Shown: positions 44,848-57,388, numbered from the stretch's first letter. The stretch: DNA of 64,000 nucleotides from Hofstenia miamia (GCA_004352715.1 SCFE01000027.1:1803735-1867734); one strand, 5' to 3'. Notes: generated from the letters alone by a model not told the origin. Made by a program: numbers and translations.

Positions 44848-45735
44848 CTAAGTTTTTTAGGAGAAAAACCTTTATTTTACATTAAATCTAACCAAAAAAA
44901 TAGTTTTTGTGATTGGTAAGAAAATTGATATTTAAAAATATAAATTTTCAAGTGGATTTTGATGATTTCTCTTCTGAGTTTTTCCTATTGAGTTTTGCGA
45001 GCTTATTCAAGTTCAAGTTCTTAACATTCTGAGTACTCAAAAACTCTGTTAATGACTACATTATAGTACACTAATTTCTACAAAAAATGTTCTTAGTAGG
45101 CAATAATTATTATGTCATCCATTGAGGTAATAATTATTAATGCAATCAAATATTTCCAGTTTTGATTATAAAAACATTAATTGATTGAATGAAAAATATT
45201 ACATTATTCCAATGTCAATGACCTAATTTTTGGAAAATCCTAGTGTTACCAGCTGGGTTTTCAAGTACTGGGAATATTAAGAATTCAAACTTGAATAAGC
45301 TCACAAAACTTGATCAGAAAAACTTGGAAGAGACTTATCAAAACTTGAAGTTGAGCTCAATCAAAAATCCACTTGAAAATACTATAAAAATTAAATTATA
45401 TAAAATTTCAATTTTTTTACCAATTGCTTAGAATTATAGTAAAATAAATGCATTTTTCCCTATAAAACTTGGCATTAGAAAAGAACTTGATCGAACAAGA
45501 GTTTTTTAGTACTCAGAATATGTTAAGAACTCAAATAAGATCACAAAACTCAATTAGAAAAATTTAGAAGAGATATGATCAAAAATCAAACTTGATCAAA
45601 AATCAACTTGAAAAAAAGTAAAAATGAAATTATTTTAATTAGAAATTTCTATAGTAATTGCAAAAAGCTATTCTTAGCTTAGAATTATTGCAAAATAAAT
45701 GTATTTTTTACCCTAAAAATTCAGAATTAGAAAAA
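44848..45735. repeat. Foldback repeat, three related copies
   Basis: 44848-45055 is inverted at 45250-45475, with blocks such as TTTTCAAGTGGATTTT and GAGCTTATTCAAGTT. A third copy in the second orientation follows at 45476-45735. It could form a hairpin of about 200-bp arms. It is AT-rich, lacks ORFs, and may be a miniature or foldback transposon. Confidence 0.6.
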
Positions 45736-45879
45736 AATTGATTGACTTTTTTTAGAAAAAGATTCTGGTCAAAAGGTTTGAAAAGCAAAACCTTTGAAAA
45801 TTTATAAAACTAAGATAAAATAGATTATAAATTTGCTAAAATAGTTTTTTACAATTACAAATAAATGAAGTAATCATAA

Positions 45880-46504
45880 ACCCAGATAACAATTTTGGTT
45901 GTTTTTATGTTGTTTATAGTTGTTTCATACTTTTGGTTGTTGCAACAACAACTAACATCATAATAACAACTTTAGTAATAAATAATCAGTGAGCAGATGT
46001 TTGCAAATAAAACTCATTTTGTTAGTTTTATTACTAGACCCTTTTATAATAAAAAGGATTTGCAAAATCTTTTTAGAAATTTTTAATTTGTAAAAAATTA
46101 TAATATACCAGATAAGTGAATTTTCAAAATAATTTATTCATGAATATTTGGACACCTTGATATTGAATGTTAAATAAAATAAGTTACAATTGAAAAGAAG
46201 AGATTTTTCACAACTGAAGAAAGTACTATATCAAAATTGTGCTTAATTTTAGATTTTTTAAATTTTGTCAAATTTGGCAGATTTTTATGCTCATCATTAT
46301 CATTTATATACAAGACATTCATTTAAATCTTTAACAAAGGTTTGTATTGAATATGCTTGGCAGTATCTCAAAGATTGTGGTCTGCCCTTTATTGGGCTTG
46401 TTTAAACAGAGCAATGTTAGAACAGCTTGTCAATATGAAATTTTATTTTGCATATAAAATTAATGCTAAAACAATAATGTGACAACATAAAACAACGTTG
46501 TTAC
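45880..46504. repeat. Left end of a CCCAGATAACAA-type repeat
   Basis: Begins CCCAGATAACAATTTTGGTT and is rich in GTTGTT/AACAAC strings up to the start of the LTR unit at 46505. A related inverted end (CCCAAATAACAATGTTGTTT, complement) lies at 57389-57412 beyond the LTR unit there. The two halves may be one element split by a retrotransposon insertion. Confidence 0.4.
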
Positions 46505-47197
46505 TGTAGCATCAGCTGGTAGTTGTTATTATTTATTTGCCAGACCTCATGCTTTTCTTGTTGGTGACTGGTTGTTGTAATATTTGTACACATTGTAAAT
46601 AGCAGTGTATATAAAGAACAAACAAATAGGAAATAGGAGATAGTTTGAACTGTTTTTTTTTCTTGTTTGCTAGAATCACCCCCTGTGATTCTACATGGCA
46701 ACTGTGACAGGATCCAGATGTGATGCAGAACATTCCAATGCCTTTCTGCAAGATGAACCCAATCAATAGGAGTCAGCTGAATCTACACCTTAGTTTTTGC
46801 ATGTTTGAGTGAGGAGCTTGTAATGATCCTACAATGAAGATGGTTTTTAATCTGTTGTTCTCAGTCATTGCCAGCCACAATTGGTGATGGACATGGTTTC
46901 AAAGGTTAAATCTGATGCCTCTCCACAAGATTAACCCAATCAATAGGAGTCAGCCAACCCTACACCTTAGTTTTTGCATGTTTGAGTGAAGAGCTGTTGA
47001 ATGGATCCTTTTGGGCCAGATCCTCATCCATTGGGCAAACAACCAAAAGTCGCAGAGTCTGGCCTGGGGCAGCGTGTAGCGTTGCTGGTAGTAGTTACTA
47101 TTTATCAGCCAGACCTCTTACTTTTCTTGTTGGTGACTGGTAGTTGTAAAATTTGTACATATTGTAAATAATATTGTATATAAAGACCAAAGACCAA
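46505..47197 (+). mobile_element. LTR-leader-LTR unit, copy 1 (runs into gap)
   Basis: LTR 46505-46695 (191 bp) starts TGTAGC and ends GATTCTACA, with a TATATAAAG promoter. It is followed at once by TGGCAACTGTGACAGG, in primer-binding-site position. A 379-bp leader without ORF ends in the purine-rich GGCCTGGGGCAG, and a second LTR starts at 47075 and is cut by the N gap. This is the architecture of a terminal-repeat retrotransposon in miniature, or of a tandem LTR element. Confidence 0.8.
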
Positions 47198-48197
47198 NNN
47201 NNNNNNNNNNNNNNNNNNNNNNNNNNNNNNNNNNNNNNNNNNNNNNNNNNNNNNNNNNNNNNNNNNNNNNNNNNNNNNNNNNNNNNNNNNNNNNNNNNNN
47301 NNNNNNNNNNNNNNNNNNNNNNNNNNNNNNNNNNNNNNNNNNNNNNNNNNNNNNNNNNNNNNNNNNNNNNNNNNNNNNNNNNNNNNNNNNNNNNNNNNNN
47401 NNNNNNNNNNNNNNNNNNNNNNNNNNNNNNNNNNNNNNNNNNNNNNNNNNNNNNNNNNNNNNNNNNNNNNNNNNNNNNNNNNNNNNNNNNNNNNNNNNNN
47501 NNNNNNNNNNNNNNNNNNNNNNNNNNNNNNNNNNNNNNNNNNNNNNNNNNNNNNNNNNNNNNNNNNNNNNNNNNNNNNNNNNNNNNNNNNNNNNNNNNNN
47601 NNNNNNNNNNNNNNNNNNNNNNNNNNNNNNNNNNNNNNNNNNNNNNNNNNNNNNNNNNNNNNNNNNNNNNNNNNNNNNNNNNNNNNNNNNNNNNNNNNNN
47701 NNNNNNNNNNNNNNNNNNNNNNNNNNNNNNNNNNNNNNNNNNNNNNNNNNNNNNNNNNNNNNNNNNNNNNNNNNNNNNNNNNNNNNNNNNNNNNNNNNNN
47801 NNNNNNNNNNNNNNNNNNNNNNNNNNNNNNNNNNNNNNNNNNNNNNNNNNNNNNNNNNNNNNNNNNNNNNNNNNNNNNNNNNNNNNNNNNNNNNNNNNNN
47901 NNNNNNNNNNNNNNNNNNNNNNNNNNNNNNNNNNNNNNNNNNNNNNNNNNNNNNNNNNNNNNNNNNNNNNNNNNNNNNNNNNNNNNNNNNNNNNNNNNNN
48001 NNNNNNNNNNNNNNNNNNNNNNNNNNNNNNNNNNNNNNNNNNNNNNNNNNNNNNNNNNNNNNNNNNNNNNNNNNNNNNNNNNNNNNNNNNNNNNNNNNNN
48101 NNNNNNNNNNNNNNNNNNNNNNNNNNNNNNNNNNNNNNNNNNNNNNNNNNNNNNNNNNNNNNNNNNNNNNNNNNNNNNNNNNNNNNNNNNNNNNNNN
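47198..48197. other. Assembly gap of exactly 1000 N
   Basis: Placeholder that begins inside an LTR. Confidence 0.99.
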
Positions 48198-48372
48198 GTA
48201 ACTGTAATAGAATATCTACAAATTTTTCCTTACAAATATATGAAATACAATAAAACAGAAACAATTACAGATGATTAAAGCGCATTAGATTAATGTCCAA
48301 TATAGTAAAATGAATACAAATAATGCATGAAATTGATTCATTATATTAAAGTTATATATATATATATATATA

Positions 48373-48788
48373 GTCGCTTTGTACATTGAGGAATCGCTGT
48401 GTACACTTGAGACTCGCTGTGTACAGTACATTCTAAATTTTGGGGTTTTTAACACATAAACTATTTCAATTTGTAAAATGTTATTGCTGATGTGCATTCC
48501 TTTGCAATTAATACATAAATTAAGCATTGTTAAGAAAATAATAGTTAAAAAACTTAGAAAAAATTTTATAAACTCTCTGTGTACCCTTATAAAATTTTGA
48601 AGTTGCATAAAATTAACAATATTTTGCAAATATATTGCATTGTGCTTCTTATTAACGATTCTGTTATTAAAAGTTTAAAAAAACAATTTTTAAAAGCATG
48701 GGGGCCAGAGTCGCTGTGTACCTTTGAAATTACGACCCAGAGTCGCTCTGTACAGGCAACCAGTCATTTTCAAGGTACACAGCAATTT
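48373..48788. mobile_element. Miniature element between TA microsatellites
   Basis: Bounded on both sides by (TA)n (48352-48372; 48789-48816). It carries the motif TCGCTGTGTAC with small variants three to four times at the left and two to three times at the right, plus an inverted form near the right end (AAGGTACACAGCAATT). There is no ORF. The TA flanks fit Tc1/mariner-type insertion into TA repeats. Confidence 0.5.
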
Positions 48789-48832
48789 ATATATATATAT
48801 ATATATTATATATACTTTATTTACTGGCCTTG

Positions 48833-49795
48833 ATATAAGTTAAATTGGAAAAGATAGTCGCTTTTGTTGCAAAGACATCAAGCTTTATAACCAAATTTGA
48901 TTGGTTTACCAAACACATATTGCTTACATCCATGAGAGCCAAAATATTCGATCATGGCCTTATCATATCTAAGGTTTTCATCAAGCATGTACTTAAAGTT
49001 GTCTATGCAACATGCATTTAAATGGCTTATAAGAGGTCTGATTTTATAAAATTTATCATTTGCATCTAGATCATTATTGTCTTTGAAGTGAAAATAACGC
49101 ATGATTGTTTCAAAGCGATCTCTACGCATTGCTTTATATACAATTTCATTGCGCATATCCTCCATTGAATCGCAATAATTACGTTTACTCAGTAAAGATT
49201 GTACCCAGACAAGGATACCAATGAAAACACGGAACTCTGATAATGAAATCTTAGGATCTGCTAAGTTTTTCTGAAGGGCATATGTGCTTTATTCCTTAAT
49301 TATAACGCTTAACAAAGTATCATCCAAGAATTTATTGAGAGCTGCAATTGGAGTCACCTGTTTGAAATATGAAAATATTTAAGCAAAATAACATTTGGTT
49401 AATCTTTTTCTGCATTGTTTACTTGATAAACATGATGAAGTTTATCATTAGAGAAACACTCTGTGAAGTTGAATTTTCATTTTGTCATTGATGTACATAA
49501 AATGCATTAACTATTCATTGTTAACTATTTATTATACTTGATCTATTGAACCAGTAGTATCTCCACAAAAAGTAACTGCAAAAGCAGAAGATTGTAATTG
49601 CCTCCTTGATATGTGTTTGATATCACAGTCATCTAAATCTGAACAAACATCTGTATTATATCCATCAACTGGAGGTTCTATTGCTATTGAGTTAATATTA
49701 TATTCTCCCTCATCATGTATTATGACCAACTCTTCAACAGTAAAACGTTGTGCTAAATTTATAGTAAAAATTGTTTGAGGGACTAGTGTTGCCAT
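48833..49795 (-). pseudogene. piggyBac transposase pseudogene with an intron
   Basis: Exon 1 (49795-49538) encodes an acidic N terminus (IEPPVDGYNTDVCSDLDD) and ends GSIDQ. A GT-AG intron (GTATAA...TTTCAAACAG) of 180 bp follows. Exon 2 from 49357 continues in phase as VTPIAALNKFLDDTLLSVII and, after one in-frame stop, reads ISLSEFRVFIGILVWVQSLL, RNEIVYKAMRRDRFETIMRY, KIRPLISHLN and GSHGCKQYVFGKPIKFGYKA. Another stop sits where the family has Trp (GYKxW), then CLCNKSDYLFQFNLYQGQ. The order matches piggyBac (PGBD) transposases. The C-terminal half of the core is lost at the TA repeat. The intron is unusual for an active transposon. Confidence 0.85.
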
Positions 49796-49799
49796 ATCG

Positions 49800-52595
49800 C
49801 AACGCTATTAAAAATGTCTTCATCATCATAATTTGAAAAGTTTTTGTATATGATATATATCAATGTGTAAAAGATAGTATAATATTCATAAGCCATGTGC
49901 TTTATTTCAATTGTTTGCATAATGTATTCATATGTGACAAATAAACACTCACGTTTTACTAGCAGACATTTTCTACAATATAACATGTTGAAAGATTGAA
50001 TGTTTTTGTCAGATTTTGAAATAAACTATTTGCGCGGGAAGCATTAATACAAAGCACTGTGCAAGACATTTATCAAAATATCTATAATGTTCTATATTAT
50101 ATCATTAAAAACATTAGTATGGCAACACTAGGGTAATTCGGGTTAAGGTGCCAAGACATCGGTGATAAAAGTCGATAGTGTGAACACTATCTGCTTTATC
50201 AGCGGATAAAAGTGGGAACACTCCATCCGATTTCTTGACAAAACAACTAAATAACAAGGAATTGATAGTGCGAAAGTGATTAAAACTGAGTGGGATACTA
50301 CTTGAAAAAAATTGTAATATCATCTATAAAAATAATATTGCATAATTTCGAAGAATAAATGCTCTTTGTTAACAATTTTGTAACATTTCGAATTCCATAT
50401 GTATTTTGATGCTAATATACTTGAACTTATTACTGATCGATCAAATGAATACTGAACAACGGCCAAAATTCAAGGTGTTTGAGCGCCAATTCGATCGATG
50501 TGCGTTCAGACGCGCATAATTTTGACGTACATCAAAACTGCTCGCCTGCGCGTACTTTAAGACACAGCTCCAACATTTGTTAAATGACAAAATTGGGGAT
50601 GTATCTTAGCTATCCAAATTAATCAAGCCACTGAAGGAATTATTGAAAAACCAAAATAGAGAATATTAATTTTTTAAGCGGAATTATCGTGTGAAACTCG
50701 ACAAATGTATACTCATGTCAGAATAAAAGCAGCATAATCCCACAGAACACGTTCTCCCTAATTCAAGCAATATTGTATTATCTTAGCTATAACAATTATG
50801 ATATGTCAAATGTAGAGACAATATGCGAACAATTTAAATAATGTAAAGAAGAAACTAGTATACACGAAATAGTTAAGAAAGTATTCAAACTGACAAATTA
50901 AACATTGCATTTATTTTAATGAATATATAAATCGTTTTACAAATTTTTACACAAAGCTACACTGTGTTAAATGGCGGTGTTTTAAATGGGAGAAATAGAC
51001 CCTATTTCCATGATTGAATTTTGTGAATTTGCAGATTTAGAATAAAATATATATTGTCACGGTTCAAATATAACTTTATTGAATAAAATACAAGGATTCT
51101 TAAACAAATGGTATTCACAAATATAATATTAACGAATTACTAAAAACGAAGATATGCGTTTAGTAACGTCAATACTACGACAATCACCACATTCATTATA
51201 TTATCGGTTCATATCATCTAATCAAATGAATAAACTAAGAACCAATGGAAATTTAAATTACGTAAATAAAACACTTCATCTTTAAGATTAGGATTTAACC
51301 AAGAATTTAACAGCATCTTTCAACATCAAGATTCAATCATGAATTTAACCTTGTTGACAATGCTCCTATCTATGCACATAATATTGCACAATGTTTAAAA
51401 GGAAGGTGTGGGTTTACACTTCTGTATCATTTTGAGACATCATATCCACGCCAACAATTTGTTGAAAAGTTGTTTGCCAAGCTTCCAGGCATTTTTTTGC
51501 TGATGAATTTCAAGTATTGGAATAAAGTGATTGCTGCCAATGGTATTTATGTTAAAAATCATTACGTTTTTCGAATAAAATAAAAATGTGTTGTGCTGTA
51601 TATATATATATATATATATATCTACAAAGCGCTGGATACAAAAAAATCTATACGGGCGCTAGATACTATGACGGCGGGCGCTGAATACGTGTCAAATATA
51701 TGTATACATGGTATATACATACATGGTGCCATTAAACAAGTTAAAATTGTCAGTAAAATTTTAAACACAGCTTATGTTATTTGTTAATATCTGCAACATT
51801 ATTTAAAAGTGCAATGTGGAAAATAGAGCTTATATGTAACCGCCTGTGCCTAATAATTGTTCACACTCTTTCTCACGAGTACGGGGAGCTAGAACCCGCT
51901 ACCAGCCAGCAGCAGTTGTTCTATCTCACTATATTATAAGTTGAATATAGAAATTGAATTGCAAATAAAAAATATGCAGTTAAAATTACAATAAAAAATT
52001 TCAAAAAAATAATTTTCAAGTTCGCAAACAACATCGGGTTGCAACAGGCAAAACTGCCTTTCATTAGTCATTTGTAAAAGCGAAGTAGATTTTCAGTTAA
52101 TGACCTATATAAGCTTAATTTAGTCACATTAACAGGTATTTACTCTAGCAAAAATTGAACACATTAAATTAGTACTAAACGAATAGCAGTCTCAACTAAA
52201 GTTTGCTACATCCCAAATAATTTCAAAGGTAAAGGAATTAAATTTTGCAATAAACAAACTTAAAGAGGAAAAATTAGCGAAAAGTACCAATGAGTAATTT
52301 TAAATATTAATCATACCGTATTAACTCCTTTTCCACACATGTCTGCAGCCTAAATGTAAGATTAAGACATAAAAATTTAAGAACATCTACGAATTCTTAA
52401 GAAGAACGATAGTTAATTGAAATATGAAACATTAAATTCTTCAAAAAGGTTAGATGAACTAATAAACTAAATGCTAAACATAATTCTAAACTAGCTGCTA
52501 AGAAACGAAAACTTTTTAAATAAATAATCCGATTTTTATTGGACAATTTAAAAGTTGTATTAACTTCGTCAGAATGATTTCGAATCAATTTTTTT
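49800..52595. other. AT-rich non-coding stretch
   Basis: It has a (TA)n run at 51598-51622, three GCGCT-GATAC-like repeats at 51627-51690, and a small palindromic patch (GATAAAAG...CTTTATC) at 50160-50225. No gene was recognised. Confidence 0.45.
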
Positions 52596-52599
52596 TCAT

Positions 52600-53215
52600 T
52601 AAAATCGGAAAAGTTTTGCCAGAATGCCACTTATCTTGTTGCAATGTAAGTCCCCTGTGATTTTAATTAAAATTCTTCTTAATATCACATCAAGTTCTTT
52701 TGAATTCTTAGCTCCAATCAGAACATCATCTACCAGGTATGCACAATCATCTTCAGTTCCAAGAAATTCATAACTGATTCTGACCACTTGAGCCAATGCA
52801 TTTTTGAGACATTCAATGACTCTTAAAGGCTCCCATAGTTTACCATTTGCAGCAAAAGCAGCTTTTGGAACATCTTCATTATTCAAGGGGATGTGGTGAT
52901 AGAATTGCACAAAGTGAATCTTTGCTAAAACTGAGCAACCAGATAACTTTCTCAATTGATCATCCAAGTTTGGAATTGGAAACAAATCAAATTATGTGCA
53001 GCTATTTACAGTTCAATAATCTATTACTAATATGAGTTTATCACTCAATTAAACTAGTTGAATATTGTTTCTGAATGAAGAACATGATAGCCTTATCTGC
53101 CTGTTTTCATGCATTCCTTAATTTTACTTGTAATGAACTCTTGATGTTTTGGCTTGTAGATGTGTTGCATTGGTTGAGTATGAGGTTCCTTATTTTGCTG
53201 TAACTTTATAATTGG
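52600..53215 (-). pseudogene. Ty3/Gypsy reverse transcriptase fragment
   Basis: Minus strand: a leader piece PKHQEFITSKIKECMKTG (about 53130-53080), then after stops PIPNLDDQLRKLSGCSVLAK, FVQFYHHIPLNNEDVPKAAF, and CAYLVDDVLIGAKN in the position of the YxDD box (here LVDD). Residue order is that of Gypsy RT palm motifs. Several stops and a distorted middle show decay. It belongs to a different copy from the pol at 60860-63560. Confidence 0.8.
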
Positions 53216-53221
53216 CATCAG

Positions 53222-54141
53222 TGTAGAGTCACTCGGGGAAATTCGTGTTTATTATTTAGTTGATTTTAATTTTCTTTTGTATCAACGTCACTATGACGTC
53301 AGAGTTATATTTCGACCTCAGGTTTACGAAGGAACTCATGTCCCCTCGAAGGTGCTATACGTGTTGCTCAAATGTAATTTGAATTGTGAGGGAAATTGAT
53401 AACATGAACGATTAACTTTGATTGTAAACTAAGGCAGGTAGTTATTTATTATTAACCATGTATAAAATGAGTAACCTTGTAGAAAATGGTCAATAGATTT
53501 TATCTATCCTCAACTACTGTTACTTTTCTCTCCGTTACTTTATCTAGTGTTACAGTATGAAAATAATTGCTTAAGCTTGGCGACAATTTGGGAGTGCTTT
53601 CTTAAGGCACAGGGCGACACGTAGCTCCTGGCGATCATTAGATCTTCCCAGCCCAAATTGTGGACTCATTAAGTTACGTATACGGGTACGGTTAAGGAAA
53701 TAATAAATCTCTCATTCGATACTCAACACATACATGCACCTATAATTGATTACACTGTGATGATACCATGCCGTTGGCTAACATGAATGTCTGGTAATTA
53801 CAGACTATTATTTAGTGAGCTGAGAACTAACAATGAAAATGAGATTTACTTTCGCGATGAGATAGAAATTAATAAGTGAGACAAATAGGGTAGCACCATG
53901 CACTAATCGAGCACTGAACTGTTTCTGTTTTCTAAAGACTCCGCTTCGGCTGGAAGCCACGTTAGTTGATCATCTTGGAAAGACCTAAAGTATCGTATCA
54001 AATACTTGGATGAACTTCAATTGTTTATATTAGTTTATTTTCTCTTTACTTGTTTTCCCAGAATTGGGGCTGCTGTTTCCTATGTTAAACCTTCTGCAGA
54101 GTCAATTAGTTACTAGTGAAATTACAGCCCGCGATTCTACA
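53222..54141 (+). mobile_element. Solo LTR (about 920 bp), Ty3/Gypsy family B
   Basis: Starts TGTAGAGTCACTCGGGG and ends GCGATTCTACA, flanked by TCAG on both sides (53218-53221; 54142-54145). A TATAAAA box lies near 53463, and a consensus cAMP-response palindrome TGACGTCA at 53294-53301 upstream of it. Long blocks match the inverted LTR at 58388-59289, which confirms the boundaries. No internal region remains, so it is probably a solo LTR formed by recombination. Confidence 0.75.
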
Positions 54142-54349
54142 TCAGCTCAAAATTTGTCTGTTCAAGCAACTGGAAATTATTTGTTGTGTTATTATTATGG
54201 TATCAGGGGGTGACCAAAACATCACTAATTTCTTGTTTACTGTGTAATATTTGGACAAGTGTGAATAAGTATACCTTGTCTTCTAGCCTTCTTTATGTAG
54301 TTCTCCATAAAGATGTTTATTGTAATTGTGTACTTGTCATATGGTGCTA

Positions 54350-54560
54350 TTCTTGTTGTGCATACAAATAGTCTCATGTATTTCTTGCAGCTCTGTTGTG
54401 AGATCTTTCACAAATTCATTATTGGCAGTTGTATATTTTCTATATCACTGTTAGCTGTGTAGCAGCTTCATGCCCATTGGTAGCTTTGAATGGTGTCATT
54501 CCAGTAGTACAGTGCACATATGTGTTATAAAAATATTCTATGTGTGATTAGATATACCTC
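54350..54560 (-). pseudogene. Gypsy integrase C-terminal fragment
   Basis: On the minus strand EYFYNTYVHCTTGMTPFKAT corresponds to the conserved YNxxxHxxTGxxPF motif at the end of the integrase core. Stops follow. It is a small relic. Confidence 0.6.
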
Positions 54561-54699
54561 CACACTAGTATTGAAATTGTAGTGGTGCCTGTGCAAATTG
54601 AGGGTGTTGCCAGTGCTTACATCTCAATCTTTACTGCAATTCATGATCTTGATGGCACATCACTAAAAAACAAAATCCCTACCATTTCACCAGATTCTC

Positions 54700-56330
54700 A
54701 TGCTCATCTAGATTATAAGGAGCAAAGTGCATTAATTGATTTAATTTACCAATTATGACTCCATCAGTGTTGGTCAAGCTATCAGTGAAGAACATGCCAT
54801 TGAGATTACCATCAACAAACAGATTGACTTCCTGTCCAGAGAGTGCCTGAAAACCTTAAGGTGGAATATGAGAATATGTTGTATGATCTAATAGACAATG
54901 GAAATATACAGGAAAGTAACAGCCCCTATGTGGTTCCTACTGTCTTTGTCAGGCAAGGATAAAAATATCAGCTATGCATCAACTACCAGAAACTTAACAA
55001 TATCACCATCAAAGATGAATATCCATTACCTCAAATTGAAGATCTGTTTATATAATGCCAATTGTTCTCTTGCCTTAACTTGTGTAAGGCATACTGGCAA
55101 GTTGCAATGAGACCAGTGAACATTCTAAAGAATACTTTTATATCACCTTATAGATTATACAAGTGGAAGTATATGGTGTTCAGACTCTGTAACACCCCAG
55201 CCACTTTTTAATGATACATAATGAAAATCTTAAAAAATGGTGCAAATATGCTAGAGCAGGGAATCTCCACCTACATCAACAACATCTTGGTGGTGAGCCA
55301 CACCTTTGTGGAGCATCTCAACAAGCTAGGCAAAACCTCAGACCTTTTAAACAGTGCTGTTCTAAAGGTCAATGGAAACAAATGCTCCCTCATCTAGGAG
55401 AATGTGGTCTTCCTGGGGCACAACATCCAACATGGAAAGATCTTCATTAAAAATAATGTGAAAGACTTCCTGGATTAGATTGAAACACCAAAGATGAGAA
55501 AAGATGTGTAAAGGTTAATGGGATTCCTTTACTATTATGGGATATTCATCCCTGAGCTCACTGATAAAACCAGACACACCTCTCAGTTATTAAAGTAAAG
55601 TGCTGAAGTTAAATGGACCTGGGAGGAGCAGGAAGAGTTAGAAAACATTAAGCAACAACTGAAGAAGATACCCAGTCTCAACACTCCAGACTACAATAAG
55701 AAGTTTATCATTGATTGTGACACTAGCACCATTGCCCTGTACAATACTTCAGCTGAAAGTTAAAACCATCCAAAATGAACTACAGCACTACTAAGTATGA
55801 GATACTCACTCTAGTCAAGTCTATCAAANNNNNNNNNNNNNNNNNNNNNTGATTGTGACACTAGCACCATTGCCCTGTACAATACTTCAGCTGAAAGTTA
55901 AAACCATCCAAAATGAACTACAGCACTACTAAGTATGAGATACTCACTCTAGTCAAGTCTATCAAAAGGTTGAGACAACAGTGCTTTAACCAGTTGAAGA
56001 AATTTTCTGACAACAAGTTGAACATAGATTTGCAATGGATTTAGTTTCTTAAAGATTTTTCATTTTCAATCAAACACTGTCCTGGTAATCTCCATCTCAA
56101 TGCTGATTATTGGATGACACTTCTGAGCTATAAAAAGAATTTGAGAAAGCCAACTAGAGAAAAAGTAAAGTTCAGGTTCATACCTACCACTGAGTATGAT
56201 CTTCTGCCCAAAATAAGCGGTGACTACAAAGGCAAACCAGTTCTCCCAATGACGATCAAAGAAGAGACCAGCAAGCATGAGTTTATCAAGTACCAGCATC
56301 CTGATAAAGTGCTTTGTGAAATCATATGAA
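54700..56330 (+). pseudogene. Ty3/Gypsy pol remnant (RT-RNase H), family A
   Basis: Plus strand, several frames: [75 protein letters not shown], and ISTYINNILVVSHTF at the YxDD site (now INN). Then GNKCSLI...FLGHNIQHGKI, LMGFLYYYGIFIPELTDKTR and RNase H pieces (FIIDCDTSTIA; CPGNLHLNADYWM). Integrase is absent and an LTR begins 145 bp later. The catalytic YIDD to YINN change and many stops make it dead. A 117-bp stretch is duplicated around N at 55829-55849. Confidence 0.85.
55712..55966. repeat. 117-bp identical duplication around a 21-N gap
   Basis: 55712-55828 and 55850-55966 are identical and separated only by N. This is almost surely a contig-overlap artefact, not a biological repeat. 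Confidence 0.85.
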
Positions 56331-56474
56331 AAGTCAAGACACTGGCAACACTGCTAGGCTTCCTTGAGAACAAATATTTTAGATGCTACAACTGGAAATT
56401 AAACAATGAAGGGCTCCTGAATCTCCAATATTCAAAGTTTCAAAACTGCTTTTGTCTAATAGATGCCATGATTT

Positions 56475-57234
56475 TGTAGCATTGCTGGTAGTTGTTACTA
56501 TTTATTGGCCAGACCTCACGCTTTTCTTGTTAGTGACTGGTAGTTGTAATATTTGTACATATTGTAAATAATATTGTATATAAAGACCAAAGCATTTTGT
56601 AAATAGAAATAGTTTGAACTGTATTCTCTTTGTGTTCACTAGAATCACACCCCAGTGATTCTACATGGCGACCGTGACAGGACCCTGATGTGATGCAGAA
56701 CATTCCAATGCCTCTCCGCAATATGAACCCAATTGATAGGAGTCAGCCAAGCCTACGCCTTAGTTTTTGCATGTTTGAGTGAGGAGCTTGTAATGATGCT
56801 GCAAAGAAGATGGTTTTTAATCTGTTGTTCTCAGTCATTGCCGGCCACAATTGGTGATGGACATGGTTTCAAAGGTTAAATCTGATGCCTCTCCACAAGA
56901 TTAACCCAATCAATAGGAGTCAGCCAAGCCTACACCTTAGTTTTTGCATGTTTGAGTGAAGAGCTGTTGAATGGATCCTTTTGGGCCAGATCCTCATCCA
57001 TTGGGCACACAACAAAAAGTCGCAGAGTCTGGCCTGGGGCAGTGTGTAGCCTTGGCTGGTAGCTGTTATTATTTATTGGCCAGACCTCATGCTTTTCTTG
57101 TTGGTGACTGGTTGTTGTAATATTTGTACATATTGTAAATAGCAGTGTATATAAAGAACAAAGTGCTGGTAAATAGGAGATAGTTTGAACTGTATTCTCT
57201 TCTTGTTCACTAGAATCACCCCCATGATTCTACA
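56475..57234 (+). mobile_element. LTR-leader-LTR unit, copy 2
   Basis: LTR 56475-56665 (191 bp), leader 56666-57044 (379 bp, starting TGGCGACCGTGACAGG), LTR 57045-57234 (190 bp). Layout and lengths are as in 46505-47197. The first LTR is preceded by the plus-strand Gypsy pol remnant. The leader has no ORF of note. A direct repeat TTAC is found before 46505 and after 57234, so the whole 46505-57234 block might share one insertion history. Confidence 0.85.
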
Positions 57235-57388
57235 TTACAACCTCAAATATTGCTGTTTCATTTATAAAAAACAACCAAAAAGCAACCTAATTTAATATTG
57301 TTGAAGCAACATTTTTTTACCAATAAAATGGTACCATTTCAACCTTAAAACAATGTTGTTTTTGACATATAAAACAACCACATAACAA

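Noticed and set aside
47098-48264. Long reading frames across the 47198-48197 gap
   Set aside because: They are open only because N cannot give stops.
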